NCBI GenBank assembly: GCA_003667245.1
Contig: RCNN01000166.1
Location: 1-64,000, forward strand
Direction of reading: 5' to 3'
Length of the DNA stretch: 64,000 nt
From: Heterostelium multicystogenum
Lineage: Eukaryota > Evosea > Eumycetozoa > Acytosteliales > Acytosteliaceae
A program made the position numbers and the translations under genes. A model generated the notes under the pieces. That model was given only the letters and a program-made list of their open reading frames with translations, did no database searches and had not been told where the DNA came from. Positions 35,721 through 48,484 of this stretch are shown here, piece after piece. Every line of letters starts with the position of its first letter. Position 1 is the first letter of the stretch.

Positions 35721-36717
35721 ATGGGTGCTCAATTAGACGAAGAACAACCAGTTGTTCCACCAACTACCTCATTGTTGATCGATGAAGCTCAAGCAGAATC
35801 ACCATCAACTCTCACCACTATCACTGCCGTCAGTGTAAATCCCGAATTATTGAGAGCTAAGGGACAAGCCACACTTTTCGTATTCTTCCAAAGTGTATGT
35901 GGAACATATATAATAGCATTCGATCTACAGATAGTCAAAGACTTTAGATCATTGATTAGATCAATAACATCTAATTTATTTTTTTTTATAACTCTAGGCA
36001 TTATTAATTTGTTTCCTTCCACTCACATATTGGATCTTTGTTTTCCTTCTTGCATTTATTGGATTCTACGCTGTAAAGTCTGGTAAATTAGGATGGAACT
36101 ACCTCGTAAGTATTGGAATATCTATGATTGCAGTGATAGCTCATTTATTAACTCCTCACATTCAATAGTATTTCGCATTCTCTTGCATCATTTACTTTGG
36201 ACTCTCACTCTTATGCGCAGCAATCACATACGAAGCTGCTTACTATCTCGATACTTTGTATGCTGTTTCTTCATTCGTTCTTTCATTGGCATTTATCATC
36301 ATCTATGTATGTATCATTCATAAATTAATCCAACCAATATAGTAAATCACAAATATTAACATCCATGATATATAGGCTATGAATTTGAAGAACTACACAC
36401 GTCACATTAAATTGTTGAGAAGTGGTGCCTACCAACCATTGGCCACCATCGAGTTGGTCTCTGAAGAGCCAGAGCCAGTCGTCGAGACCACCGAAAGCAG
36501 CAACAACAACGCTGTCAACTTCTACCCAGCTCAACAATTCAACATCCAACAAAACAGACCACAACCAATCCCAATGATGATCCCAGTCAACTATGGACAA
36601 ATGCCACCAATGCAACCAATGCCAACCGTCAACGGAACTCAACAACCATACTATTACCCAGTTCAATATTACTATGCAGTTCCAAACACCAACTTTGGTG
36701 GAGTTGACAAGCAATAA
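35721..36717 (+). CDS. Four-TM membrane protein with Pro/Gln/Tyr-rich cytosolic tail
   Basis: Seen: four exons (35721-35894, 35998-36105, 36169-36306, 36376-36717) join cleanly to a 253-residue protein with no frameshift. The N-terminus is acidic and Pro-rich (MGAQLDEEQPVVPPTT). Hydrophobic segments follow: a short one at ATLFVFF running into ALLICFLPLTYW, then IFVFLLAFIGFYAV, FAFSCIIYFGLSLLCAA and AVSSFVLSLAFIIIYAM. A basic stretch (NLKNYTRHIKLL) and a tail rich in Pro, Gln, Met and Tyr (PMMIPVNYGQMPPMQPMP) complete it. The layout resembles MARVEL/SCAMP-type tetraspan vesicle proteins, but I cannot assign a family. The Pro/Tyr tail suggests a site for cytosolic partners. Confidence 0.85.
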
Positions 36718-37971
36718 GTATTTTAATCAATATTATTTATCCAACTACAACAACAAGAACGATAATAATAATGAACAACAATACCAATTGTAGTTAACAT
36801 CATTTTGTTTTAAATTATACCTCATATCCATCCCACCCATCCACTCATACATAAGCATTAAATAAAATCACAACAAACTGATTTCATTGTTTTGTTGTAT
36901 TGTGATTTGATTTAACTTGATTATTATAATCTTTCGTTTATTATTATTTCTCAATCTTGATATTCAACTCTTATAACGGCGATTTGAGATTTGATGTTAG
37001 CAATAAAATCATATCGTACTATGTGATTCAACATTGCAATACGGCACCATTTATTCCAACAGAAAAATAATTAATTATTAGGGATGGAGTTGGTTGGTTT
37101 TCAAAACACTCTCAAAGAAATTCGAGATTAATAAATCAATTTGGGGGTTTTTGATAACAAGTTTTATTATTTCAATTAAAAAATATTATTAAAAAACAGT
37201 CTCTAAATCATTAAATTATTTATTTATTATTTTAGTTTAAAAAATTAATATTTATTGTTTATAAAATAGTTTTGTAAACTTGGTTTTTTGATTTACATCT
37301 AATCAAGTCGGACCCTTTGTAATATATAATTAGCAGATAGTTAGTACAAGGATAGAAAAAGGTTAGTATTTTATTTTCTAATAATGTATTATCAGAATCA
37401 CACCAGATAAGATCAATCAGATATATAGATAATACAATGAATTTCTCTTTTGAAAGATTTTGTATAAGTTATTCTTTGTAGAATTCATGATGATGAACAA
37501 AATGTTTTAAGGTTGTTTAGTATCATATGAATTAATATCATCATCATGAATATTTAAATTAATAATCGTAATCATCCAAATAATATTAAAATTAATAATA
37601 TTAAAAATAATAATAATATCAGTAAACAACACATATTTATTAGTTTTACTCAGCTGTTTGCTTACGCGTTGCAACTTTACTTTGCTTATTGTACTAATAG
37701 CGGTACTGAAACCAACACACTCACACAACAAACAAAAAATAACCTAACATGCAAAAATTAAACCAATAATAGTAATACAAACCTATTTAAACTAAAGAAA
37801 AGAAAATTAAACTAATTTATAATTATTTATTTATTTTGAAAATCAAAATTAAAAATCACAAACAACTAACAATAACAACAACAATATTGTACTATACCAG
37901 ATTATAGATATATATAGAGTAGTGTAATATACTAGTAGCATACATTGGCAGAACAACCACACAACAATACA
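36718..37971. other. Intergenic region
   Basis: AT-rich 1.25 kb, including likely 3' UTR with AATAAA near 36860 and the promoter of the small gene at 37972. No other feature that I can support. Confidence 0.5.
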
Positions 37972-38182
37972 ATGGATCCACAACAAATGAGAGCCGATTC
38001 ATTCAGCTCATACCAAGATGTAAGTGTTACCAAAATAAGTAATCAATAGAAATGTACTTTAGGAGAGTGTGCAGAACATGAAACGAAAACAAAATTACAT
38101 CGAACAGCAACAACAACAACATCATCTAGTAGCTACTTCAAACTCTTCAAAGAATTTGCACTTTAATACTATAATAGAATAG
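37972..38182 (+). CDS. 55-residue spliced protein
   Basis: Seen: exon 1 (37972-38019) encodes MDPQQMRADSFSSYQD; a 43-bp intron (GTAAGT...CTTTAG, 38020-38062) joins exon 2 (38063-38182), which encodes ESVQNMKRKQNYIEQQQQQH and a Ser/Asn-rich end, then TAG. The frame is kept exactly across the junction and the start context is A-rich. No known domain. It ends 188 bp before the Shk kinase start on the same strand, so it could be an upstream reading frame on the same transcript or a separate gene. Too short for most annotation filters. Confidence 0.55.
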
Positions 38183-38370
38183 TAGTAACAATGAATATAA
38201 TATAATAGTAAAAGCAAGATTTGGACATGTGTATTTAAGCTACAGCATTAGAATTAGTTAGTTAGTTAGTTACAAAAAAAAGATAAAATATATCTTTAGA
38301 TATCTAAATAGAAAATAAGAACTATCTATATTGGAATAGTGTAGAATAAATAGGTTACAACGAAATCAGC

Positions 38371-40318
38371 ATGTTAAAGGATCAAGAACGATCATCATCA
38401 TCACACTTTTTTAAATTGGACACACTGTTTAATCATGTGGTTCACTATAGATCTTATCATAATATCAAATCAACTGATAAGAAAGTGAAACAGAAGGAGA
38501 AAGAAGATAAAGAAAAGGAGAAAGAGATTGGATATCAAAACGAAATGCAACTACTATCTGAACAATCGTCATCACAATCAAAATCAAAATCATCACTTTT
38601 ACTAGATGTTAATAATAATAATAATAATAATAATAGTACAACAGTAACCAAAAAGAAACTATCGAATAATCAAACTAATGCAGATAAAAATTATTGTAAA
38701 CAGCTGAATTCAGATAGATCTGGACCACCAGAAATTAGACCAGAAGAAATCACCTTCGAGGAGTTAATTGGTACTGGTTCTTTTGGTAAAGTATATAAGG
38801 GACGTTGTCGTCAAAAATCAGTGGCTGTCAAGTTGCTTCACAAACAAAACTACGATGCTGCTACACTTGCCGCATTCAGAAAGGAGGTACATTTGATGAG
38901 CAAGATCTACCATCCAAATATCTGTCTTTTCATGGGTGCTTGTACCATCCCAGGTAAATGTGTAATCGTTACTGAACTTGTTCCAAAGGGTAACTTGGAA
39001 ACTTTATTACATGACGAAAAGATTCAATTGCCTCTATATCTTAGAATGAAGAGTAAGTAAAATACAAGTGTCAGGTTTCAGCTTAGATTAACCATTTCGT
39101 TTTAGTGGCAAGAGATGCAGCTTTAGGTATCAATTGGCTACATGAATCAAACCCTGTATTTGTACACAGAGACGTAAAATCTTCAAATCTTTTAGTAGAT
39201 GAAAATATGCAAGTCAAAAGTAAGTGTTGATAGTAGAATATGAATTCATCGAGAATCAATATTAATGTAGATTTCACTGAACAGTTTGCGATTTTGGTTT
39301 GTCTGCTTTGAAACAAAAGCACAAAATGTTGAAAGATCAATCTAGTGCCAAGGGTACACCGTTGTACATGGCACCAGAGGTTATGATGTTCAAGGAATTC
39401 AATGAGTCGAGCGATGTATATTCATTTGGAATTGTTTTGTGGGAAATTTTGACACGTAAGGAACCATTCTCACACCACAGAGAATTGGAAAAGTTTAGAG
39501 AGGCCGTATGCGTCAAGCACGAACGTCCACCCATTCCACACGATTGCTTGGATCTTTTGAGAAAGCTCATCGAAAGATGCTGGGACAAGGATCCAGCCAG
39601 ACGTCCATCATTCAAAGAGATTATCTCATGCCTCGACCATATCATCGTCGATGCTGCTATCTCTGATCTCAGAGGACGTGAGTTCTGGAAGAAGTGCTTC
39701 CTCACCGAACAAGAAGTTCCATGGGATAACTTCATTGATGCACTTTGCGAGTGGTCCAAGGTACCCACCAGAAATCAATGCGAGAAGACATCAACCGAGT
39801 ACTTGAACATCAAGTGTTTAAAGGCTATCCTTGCCGATTCACCAAAGTCTGAGGGTACCGGTGTCGACAACGTCGTCAACATTGAAAAGTTTGGTAAGAT
39901 CCTCGAGTTCTTCGGTCCAATATGTGCCCCAGGTGAGGGTCCATCTCTCATGGAAATCGTTCGTGAAATCCTCGCCCAAAAGTGGTTCCACGGATACTTG
40001 GAAACTGTTGACGCCGCTTCTCGTCTTAATGGACAGCCAGTCGGTTCATTCTTGGTTCGTTTCAGCTCCACCAACTCTGGATGCTTCACAATCTCCCAAG
40101 TTGTCAATGAAACAGGAATGATCAAACATCAACGTGTAGCACGTGTTGGAAACAAATTAAACTATCAAGGAATCAACTACAACAATTTGATTGAAATCGT
40201 TCAAAAGAATGGTGGTGGAAATAATGGTGATGTCAGACTCGATGCAAGCTTTGGTGTACCAAATTACAAATTCATGTCATTGTTCTGTCCATCCACTCCA
40301 GGTGCTGATACTTATTAA
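38371..40318 (+). CDS. Shk-family protein kinase with C-terminal SH2 domain
   Basis: Seen: three exons (38371-39052, 39106-39219, 39285-40318) give 609 residues with no frameshift. After a charged, Ser/Asn-rich N-terminus the kinase domain starts at ITFEELIGTGSFGKVYKGRC (Gly loop), with VAVKLL (Lys), VHRDVKSSNLLVDEN (catalytic loop), CDFGLSAL and GTPLYMAPE. An SH2 domain follows: WFHGYLETVDAASRL, SFLVRFSSTNSGCFTISQ (the phosphotyrosine-binding Arg is kept) and KHQRVARVG. Known: Dictyostelium ShkA-ShkE are dual-specificity TKL kinases with this exact order, acting in phosphotyrosine-linked signalling and endocytic/chemotactic control. Which paralogue this is cannot be fixed here. The segment between kinase and SH2 (LNIKCLKAILAD ... 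VNIEKFGKILEFFGP) is also typical. Confidence 0.93.
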
Positions 40319-42591
40319 ATAATGAATTCAAAACCAACCAATACAAACAAAGCTTTAAATGTATTGCCATATGATATAACTAAAATAATCCACTAAAATA
40401 TAATAAAATATAATATATTTCTCAATCACATTTTAATTTTTTCGATACAATTCCATATGACCAATTTGATGGATATTAGAATTTAGGTCTATCTTTATTT
40501 TAATACTAAATGAAAGGTATTTTGTTGATCTTGATTACTCAAGTACCCAAAATATTAATATTCCTTTCACTTTGCCAAGATTTACCGGATTTCAGAAATC
40601 TCCAAAAATATCATCCAGATCATCATCAACATCAACTTAGATAGCTATTAGTAAATAAAACTTCCTTTATTAAATATTATTTATTTACAACTATTATTTT
40701 ATTAACTAATTATCTCACTCATTCGAAAGGCTCAATTGATAAATGATAATAATTTATTTAATTGATCTAATTTGTTAATTCATAAGTAATTCTCTATATG
40801 TATACAATTCAACTTATAATATCGATGAAGACTAATTGGATTATCATTAAATGTAAATGGATACAAACTACTGGAAGCAGATATCAGTGAGAAGAAACAT
40901 CTGTAGAAAGAAATTACAAGGACTCAACAGGGACGTAAATATCAGGTACATATCGACTACCTAATCAAGAGAGACCTTCACTGATCCATGCTTGTCAACC
41001 TCTAGTTTTTGCACCTTACTACCACACAACTCCGTCTCACCAGAGAGGTGATCATTTTTCTTTTCCTTCAGTTAAAAAATAAACTTCCAACAAACACACA
41101 ACAAACCCAAATATTGCAATTTGATTCCCACCTCAACAATAGCTCATAGATTAATGATGACCACTACCCAAATAAGAAGTGCCACTTCTTTTGATTGTGG
41201 TAGAGTAAACATTATTATTATTATCATTATTATTCTTTCTTTTCCCATTATGACAGATATTGATCAATCATATAACCCTCTCCCTCACACTACACTACAC
41301 AAAATTTCACCAACCCATCATCATTGATGGTGAGCATTTGATTTTTAACAATTTTTTTTTTGGTTTTCACACAACCCAATTTCACGTACCTGGTTATGTT
41401 TGATTTTTGTTGTTGTTGTTGTTTGTTGGTTTTTCATTCACCCCATATTTCACATGCAGGTGTGAAAACATGGTGATAGTGACTGTGTGTATATGCCTCC
41501 TCACAAGTGTTTACCCTTAGTTTTTAGTTAATTTTTCTTTACTTTTTTTTATTTTATTCAAGGGTAGTATTATTGAATTGCGGTGCGGTGTTGTAATTGT
41601 TGTTTTTAAAATCTATTTATTCAAATTTAAATTGATAATAATATTAATAACATTGCAACATAGTAAATAATAGTAATAATAAAAATAGTGTATCTATTTT
41701 CACCATTTTTTATTTTGTAGAAGTAGTTTGGTGTATTTTTAGGGAAAATAATATTAATAATAATAACATATATAACAAGTATTATTCAAATATCAAGCTA
41801 TTTAGATTTTTTTTAAATAATAATAATAATAATAATAATAAGATAGTTATTTATTAGTTTTAAGAATAATAAGAAAATATCAAGAAGCTATAGTAATAAA
41901 TTAAGCTTTGAAAAGAAAGTGAAAGAATTAATTAATATTATCTTAAATAAAAGAAAAAGAGAAAGGAGAAAAGATCAATCAATTATTAATTAATTAATTA
42001 ATTTGATAATAAAATTACATATATTGTTTCACTTAAAATTAAAGAATATTTATCATTAGTTTGAAAATATATATAATAATAATAGTATAAGTTTTAGTAT
42101 CTTTGTCAACAATAAAATAGTTTACCATCTTTAGTTTTTCTTTTTTTCAAAATTTCCTTTCAATTATCCCACCACTACAACAACTAGTCTGTGACTGTAT
42201 ACTTATTTTTTATTTTTTAGATTTTTCTTTTTAGCAGAAAGAATATTAGTTATTTTAACGTCTATCCATTTCTATTTATCTATACATATTTTTTATGTTT
42301 ATACAAACAGTCTCAACAACCAATAGTATCATTATATATTACTTCTCTCACTTTACGATCTCATCATTTAATAGTATTGTAAGATTTCAATAAGGGAGAT
42401 GTTTAGTCATTCTCTGAGCAAAATCAGCAGTCATCATCGTCAACAGTAACATCCATTAATAGTACAGAATTAGAATAGTAACAGTAACAGTAATAGTAAT
42501 AGCAATCAGTTAATTAGTTAGTCAGTTACAGCGTACCATTCAATTCTTTCGTAAACACTTTAAAATAATATTATTTCAATTCAATTCGAAA
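40319..42591. other. 2.3-kb intergenic region, long upstream of the zinc-ribbon gene
   Basis: AT-rich with an AAT microsatellite (41816-41842) and A/T runs. CA/GT-rich patches at 41275-41340, 41380-41400 and 41440-41500 (CCCTCACACTACACTACAC, CACCCCATATTTCACATG, GACTGTGTGTATATGCC) stand out and may be regulatory. A short spliced reading frame at 40857-41051 is listed separately. Confidence 0.5.
40857..41051 (+). CDS. Possible 44-residue spliced protein
   Basis: Seen: ATG at 40857 opens MDTNYWKQISVRRNICRKKL; a 60-bp GT...CTCTAG intron (40946-41005) would join it in frame to SFCTLLPHNSVSPER and a TGA at 41049-41051. Start context is AAATGG. The combined length is a multiple of three. No family recognised; it may be a gene remnant. 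Confidence 0.3.
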
Positions 42592-44551
42592 ATGAATAGC
42601 AGTAGTAATGGTAGTAATGTACTATCAAATAGTACAGGCATAAAGAGAAGATTGGAATTAGAAGATTTGCCCATGGTCAATCAGAGTAAATTCTCACATT
42701 TGCCAAATTATATCGATAGCTTGCCATCTTCAAACTCATCTTCCTCCAATTCTACTTCATCAGCTTCGTCACCACAAAATTTCCCATCCATTCAACAACA
42801 ATTAAAAGCATTTTCACATCATTCTATTGAATCTTTGCCATCACACAGTGACCATTCAAATTATCAAATGCATTATCATGGTCACAATTCATCACATGTA
42901 TTGAAGGCGCTCAGAACATCGCCAACAACCGATGTACTTCACAATTTACCATGTAATCAGCCAGAGCACTGTGACTGCAAGCAACATCCACACAAATCAC
43001 TTTTGCCAATTGGATCAAGCGGGGAGATTGAAAATAATAGTGCTCATGATGAATCTCATGATGAGGAGTCTTATGATGCCGATGATGAGAATGAACATCA
43101 TGAAAACAATGGAAGTGGAACTGGCTTCTTATCTCCACTAAACAGCACACCATCTACCACTCCCCTTGGTGGAAGTGGTGCACATACCTTTGGCAACTCT
43201 ACTAATCCCACTAAATCGGCTAGCAACTGCACTTCACAGTGCAACGATGCCAACCACCACCACAAAATAACTAAAGAAATGGACAACCACATCAAGTTAC
43301 TCACATCATTGGGAGAGAACCCTTCCTGTCCAAATTGCAACATACCAGCCACCAGACGTCACGATAAGAGAAGATGGTGGTGTAAGAATTGTACCAAGTC
43401 TTTCACTCCATTCCGTAAAGGAAAGAAACTTGATGCAAATGGTGAGTTCATCGGTAATACTGCACCTCAGTGTGGAAGATGCTTCCAGCAAGCAACAAGA
43501 AAACATGATAAACGTAGATGGTGGTGTAAAGTTTGTAAAAAAAACCGTTTACTCCTTGTAGGTATAACTACTTAATTGAACGGGAATGATTTACTTATAT
43601 TGTAATTTAAATTTAGCACAATTTAATCTTGGAGATAATTCACATATAATATTTGTAATGGGCAATTCTAGTAAGTCAGGCGAAGAGATTTCACCAAATG
43701 CCACCGACATCCCTTCCAAACAGTTAGAGGAGGTTGTTGAAAACAATGCCAACCACACCAGTCCCCATAAATTCAACTCAAAGATCGAGTTGCTTTTGAA
43801 CCCCGTCAACCAAGACAAATCTTCCCCATCATCTGCAACCAGCACACCAGAGACCAATGAGATCAATAAGGATGAGAGCAATCAGCTTAATGAGTTTAAG
43901 AAACTTCGTTCTAAGTACGGTGAGAATCTCTTAGAAGAAGATATCATGACACTCAACACCCTTCAGAATTTCCGTAATTTCTTTAATGAAAAGTCACCCA
44001 CTTCCTCTGACTTAACAAAGCTGACGTCCAAGTCCACGTCTACGTCCACGTCAACGCCACACACCAATTTAATTTCACCTTCATCATGTACATCTCCACC
44101 AATGCAACAGAGACCTAAATATAATTCTCTGAAACTCACTAATAGTTATGATATCATTGACAACGATGAAGTGGTAAAAGAGGGTCTAAGAAACTCGCAT
44201 CACCACCAACAATTACATCACCATCTCAATAATATTAATACAACCATACGTGAACATTCAACATCAAACAAGCCAGTTTCACTCGATAGCCGCAGAACCA
44301 TTTCACCAAACCAACTTCAAACAACTGCACCACTGAGGAGCAGTGCTGGATCAGCATCGAAAACAGTGAAGTCACCAAGTGAAATGATTTTGGACAACTC
44401 ATTCGAAGCATTGGTGCAATTGAATGGATTGGAAAAATCACAACAAATACTTTATGATTGGCTGGAAAAGAGTCAATACACATTTTTATTTGAAAAGCTT
44501 TTACATCCCGAGGTTTATAAGCAGCTTATGTATTCTAAATCTCAAAGCTAA
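42592..44551 (+). CDS. Protein with two tandem C-x2-C-x14-C-x2-C zinc ribbons, candidate transcription factor
   Basis: Seen: a Ser/Asn/His-rich N-terminus and an acidic stretch precede two copies of one ribbon. The first begins at residue ~246 (CPNCNIPATRRHDKRRWWC, then KNC), the second at ~294 (CGRCFQQATRKHDKRRWWC, then KVC); both have RHDKRRWWC-type cores and an FTP after the last Cys. An extra A near 43540 breaks the second FTP; ignoring it, a 59-bp intron (43558-43616) joins a 310-residue second half. That half is Ser/Thr-rich, with a helical end (FEALVQLNGLEKSQQILYDW). Inference: a nuclear DNA-binding protein, since the ribbon is basic and aromatic like those in transposase-derived and WRKY-like regulators. 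I do not know a named family with this exact pair. Confidence 0.7.
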
Positions 44552-45718
44552 ATAAATTATTTTTGTTATATTATCTAATAGTTTGTAATTTCTTTAAATT
44601 CATTTCTCTGTTAACTTTAGATTATTAGATCATTTCGGTTTGTATAAAAAAAATAAAAAAAAAATTAAAGAATGGTCAGATTAGTTTGGTAATTGGTATG
44701 TGTTATCCACAGTACATTCAGTAGCAGAACATGTTAATCATCATTGACATTCTTTTTTTCATCAAAAAAAATGAAGGACATTCGTTTTTTTTGTCTTAAT
44801 TATAAATGCATTCAATCACTATAATAACAGCTATTATGGGAATACAAAATTAGATTTAATCGATCCAAACTAATTTGAATTAGATGACCAATCCATTTTA
44901 TTTGATATAAAATAAAGAAATCTCTACTTTATTCTCATAAAAGATATCTTTCTTCTTGTGTAAGTATTGGTCATTTTGATTGTTTAATTGTGAGACTGTT
45001 CTATGACATGTCAACTTTTAAATAGGAATCGATTCCGTCTTTTTTTCGTGTTTTAAAGGTTGGTCATATTAAATATGGATAAAGTAAAGCAATTTGAATT
45101 CATGTATGTTAGCTAGCAAACTTGATCATGAACAATACGTATCCAGATGACTGCCTTCAATCATTTTTATAAATAGGTCCTTTTTACCTTCAAGACCTTT
45201 TAAAAACTATCACTCTTCTAGTTAACCTAGAAAAGCAAACAAACTACCTTATTATTTCTAATACATATAATTACTAATGATTGATTATCAAACAACTAAA
45301 TTAAGATAAATTACTACTGTTCTTAGTTTTTCAAGAGTACTCTCATATTGAATGAGTGACTGAATGATGAATGAATGAATGAATGTTACCACGTTGATGG
45401 ATAACCTAAACGGAATCTTGCGTGGAATGTGAGGAATACTTTTACCAAATCAATTGGGGATTGTGGGTAAAAAAAAATCATAACACCACACTTAAAAAAT
45501 ATTGAGCAAAAAAAGTTTTCTTTTGAAAAATCAATTTAGATAGGTGGGCTGCTGGGCTTGTTTACTTTATTTTATGTTATAATTTATTAAAACTTACACA
45601 TATCTTGTATTATCATTATAGTTTCTATTAAAGTCTATTTAGTAGTTTCTAGTCATATTATAGTTATAGATATATAGGTTAGTTTATTGATTGATAATAT
45701 AGTACAGGATAGAATAGA
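44552..45718. other. Intergenic region
   Basis: AT-rich, with a TGAATGAATGAATGAATG run near 45370 and an ACACCACAC G-box-like site at 45484-45492, about 230 bp upstream of the next start. No gene seen. Confidence 0.5.
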
Positions 45719-46559
45719 ATGGATCAACCATTATTTGGAGAGCAAAGAAAACAAACACAAGTAACACAGTATCTTGTGGGTCTTGCCGTTGCCATCTTTT
45801 CATTAGTAGGTTTTATAAAATCATAATCAGCAGCAAATAATGCACTGCGGTCAACACAATCAATCAATGATGAATCATCAGATACACACCACTTGTGAAT
45901 GCAATTGAAGAATTAATCAAAAACAAAATTCAATCATACTATAGTTTTCACTAGCAATTGGTGTATTTTTTGGAATTAAGCAGCCAAGAGATTTCGTATT
46001 GGTGATTACTTTGCTTATTATACTGATTTCTACTGGTCTTTTGGTTCGTTGGTGGAGAGACAGAGACGATGTGATTCATCCCAAGTTCAAATACCTCTTG
46101 GCACTTCTCATTCTTTCAACTATTTTAGCTGGTATCTCAGTGAATATATACGCATGGCAAAAGCCACCACTCCCACAACCAGAATGGTAAACTATCGAAT
46201 CTAACACACAATGATGACAGCATTGACTTGTCGATGAAAAGAGAGAAAAATGATTTTTAACACTCAATACTTATATTGTATATCTTAGTGATGGATTTTA
46301 TTATACACCAAAATCCAGATGCATTCCATATCCAAAGGATGACAATGGAAACAGCTATCAATGTCCAGACAATTGCTATCAATTTGACTCAGCTATGACT
46401 CAACTGACATGCATGAATTGCACTCTAGGTCCACCACCAACTAATGCACCAAACACTACATTGGTCGATATGGAGGAAGAGTCTAAAGAGGAATATGTTG
46501 AACCAACCTATTATGTTGAATTACCACCTTTAAGAGAAGAAATCAAAATCAACAACTAA
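45719..46559 (+). CDS. Small multi-pass membrane protein with Cys-rich external segment
   Basis: Seen: three exons (45719-45805, 45945-46186, 46289-46559) make exactly 600 bases and 199 residues. Hydrophobic segments are YLVGLAVAIFSLFSLAIGVF (spanning the first splice), FVLVITLLIILISTGLLV and YLLALLILSTILAGISVNIY. A segment with six Cys follows (CDGFYYTPKSRC, CPDNC, CMNC), then an acidic, Tyr/Pro-rich end (YVEPTYYVELPPL). No frameshift. I do not recognise the family. Topology suggests a membrane protein with a disulphide-bonded loop outside the cytosol. The YxxL-like motif in the acidic end could be a sorting signal if it is cytosolic, but an odd number of TM segments makes the side uncertain. 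Confidence 0.8.
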
Positions 46560-47335
46560 ACATTCAACCATTGTTATTTTATTTTCAATCAAGTACCGCC
46601 ATCACATACATACATATATCTTACACCACAAGAAACAGCTGCAGTAGCCGCAGAGACAACTGCTCTGCATTCACCTTTAATAACAACTATTTAAATGTAT
46701 TGTGAATAGCATGCCTCATATATTATAGCCTCAATATTATAAGTAATAATACATCTTTTTAAATTATATAAAATGAAAACAACAACAACAGCAACTATTT
46801 GATATTTATTAAACATCAATATTACATTCCTCTTTATCTTAACAGCATTGAATTTAGTTCCAGTAGTTTAACCAAACATCAACAAGTCCATTGAACTATG
46901 AAAGAACATGTTCAATTCCAATGTCTGGAACACAATCACAAGTGTGGGATTGGTTTTCACCCAACTCACCTCCAATCCATCAAAATGAATGAATGAATGC
47001 ATGCGAATGGGATATTGATTGTCAACTTCCTGACATATTGATGAGTCCCATCACATTTGATAATAGGTTTGATATTTGGTGTTTGGGTTGGTGTTTGATG
47101 TCCGACTACATCAAACCATGAATGATACCGACTGAGTAACACAGAGTTGAAATTCGTGTACAATCCAATGGAATCTGATTGAGGTGTATTGTTCAGATCT
47201 TATTTCTATCCGACTTTGATTTGTGTTGTAGCCACAGAGTCTAATTCGGTTCTCTTTTTTTTTAAAACTGTTTAGACTTATTTAGATTGGAAACCTTTTT
47301 TCTTATTGTGTTTTTTGATAAATAGTTTTCAAATA

Positions 47336-47503
47336 ATGGAAAGTAAAAAATTAGATTGTTCTAAAGAAACAACAACTTTCTTTAAAGAAAAACACTTCTT
47401 TTTTTTTTTTTCAATTGGTTCAGGATGCTCCATAACTGATCCGATGGTCATCACAACAAAGATAGATGCTGCAATGCTTGTAAATCATTTCCAAATGAAA
47501 TAA
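47336..47503 (+). CDS. Possible 55-residue protein
   Basis: Seen: ATG after AAATAA opens MESKKLDCSKETTTFFKEKH, runs through a Phe run, and ends with GSGCSITDPMVITTKIDAAM and VNHFQMK before TAA. Codon use is protein-like and the spacer around it is not. No family recognised. The Phe run comes from a T homopolymer of about 14, where length errors are likely. Confidence 0.35.
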   Translation: MESKKLDCSKETTTFFKEKHFFFFFSIGSGCSITDPMVITTKIDAAMLVNHFQMK

Positions 47504-48303
47504 ATTAATTCATTTATTTTTAAGTTCAATGTGATTCTTGAAGGAAGTGTGCCTTCCTATTTGGTACTTACCCAAATGTTTAAGCGGACATTAATCCTAA
47601 AACCATCAAATACTTTATAAAAATGTAATAATCAGTCCAGTTTTAATAATATTAATAACTTCATTATTATACTATTGTTTATGTGATAATCTGTTATTTA
47701 TATCTAATAGTATATTTATTAATATAATTTTTAACATTATTAAAGATAGACCTATGATTAAAATATCACTTTTGAAGTGAGTGTTTAATTTGTAATACAA
47801 TCCTATCCAATCAAATCCAATATAGTCTAATATATTCTGTGAAGACGATTTAATTTCCGCTATTACTTTTGGAATTCACTTCAATCAACAACATTATTAA
47901 ACTCTTATGTTTTAATCTATTAAAGCCAATATTAATTATTTGGTAAACCAATAACTTTTGTGATCATTAACAATATTGTTGGCATCACTTTTAATTAATA
48001 ACTCTCTTCTCTTTGAATTCTTATAGCTTTATGTGTTGTTTCTTGGGACGTGTTTAATATATTAATCATTTACTATTATATATTAAACTTGATCTAATAA
48101 TCTGGTAACATTCATAAAATGAACACTTATGTATAGGACAAATTACAATCATTCTATCACACCAACAAAATATGGTTTTACAATATAACATCAACATTAA
48201 TCATTCAACTACTCTGTATTAAATCAAAATAATCAATCATTCAATCATTCAAATCAAAACCAAGATCAGAATTCAAAGGAGAAGTTGCAACAATTGTCAT
48301 TTC

Positions 48304-48484
48304 TCAATGATTGGTGCTGCTGATGATTTTGATGATCTTTGCTGCTATTCTTATGTCCTTACCACCCAATAAGACCCATCTCATCTTCTTCTTCTTCTTG
48401 TTTTTATTTTTGAGGTGTGGTGGTGGTTGTTGTTGATTCAACACTTAACTCCAAATCAAAAACAACATCAAGTGCCATCCACAT
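48304..48484 (-). CDS. Possible short exon or gene remnant
   Basis: Seen: an acceptor-like CTTACAG precedes ATGTGGATGGCACTTGATG at 48484. The frame reads MWMALDVVFDLELSVES and a Thr run, then a one-base shift in an A run leads to KKMRWVLLGGKDIRIAAKII and a TGA at 48304-48306. GC content is higher than in the flanks. It may be an exon of an unrecognised gene or chance. Confidence 0.25.

Noticed and set aside
44831..44840. CCCATAATAG on the minus strand, similar to the Dictyostelium upstream sequence element for small RNA genes
   Set aside because: No structured or conserved RNA-like sequence was visible at the expected distance, and a short AT-rich motif is common by chance here.
47541..47560. 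Small hairpin AGGAAG-TGTGC-CTTCCT
   Set aside because: Six-base stem without flanking extension; no sign of a terminator, RNA gene or element end.
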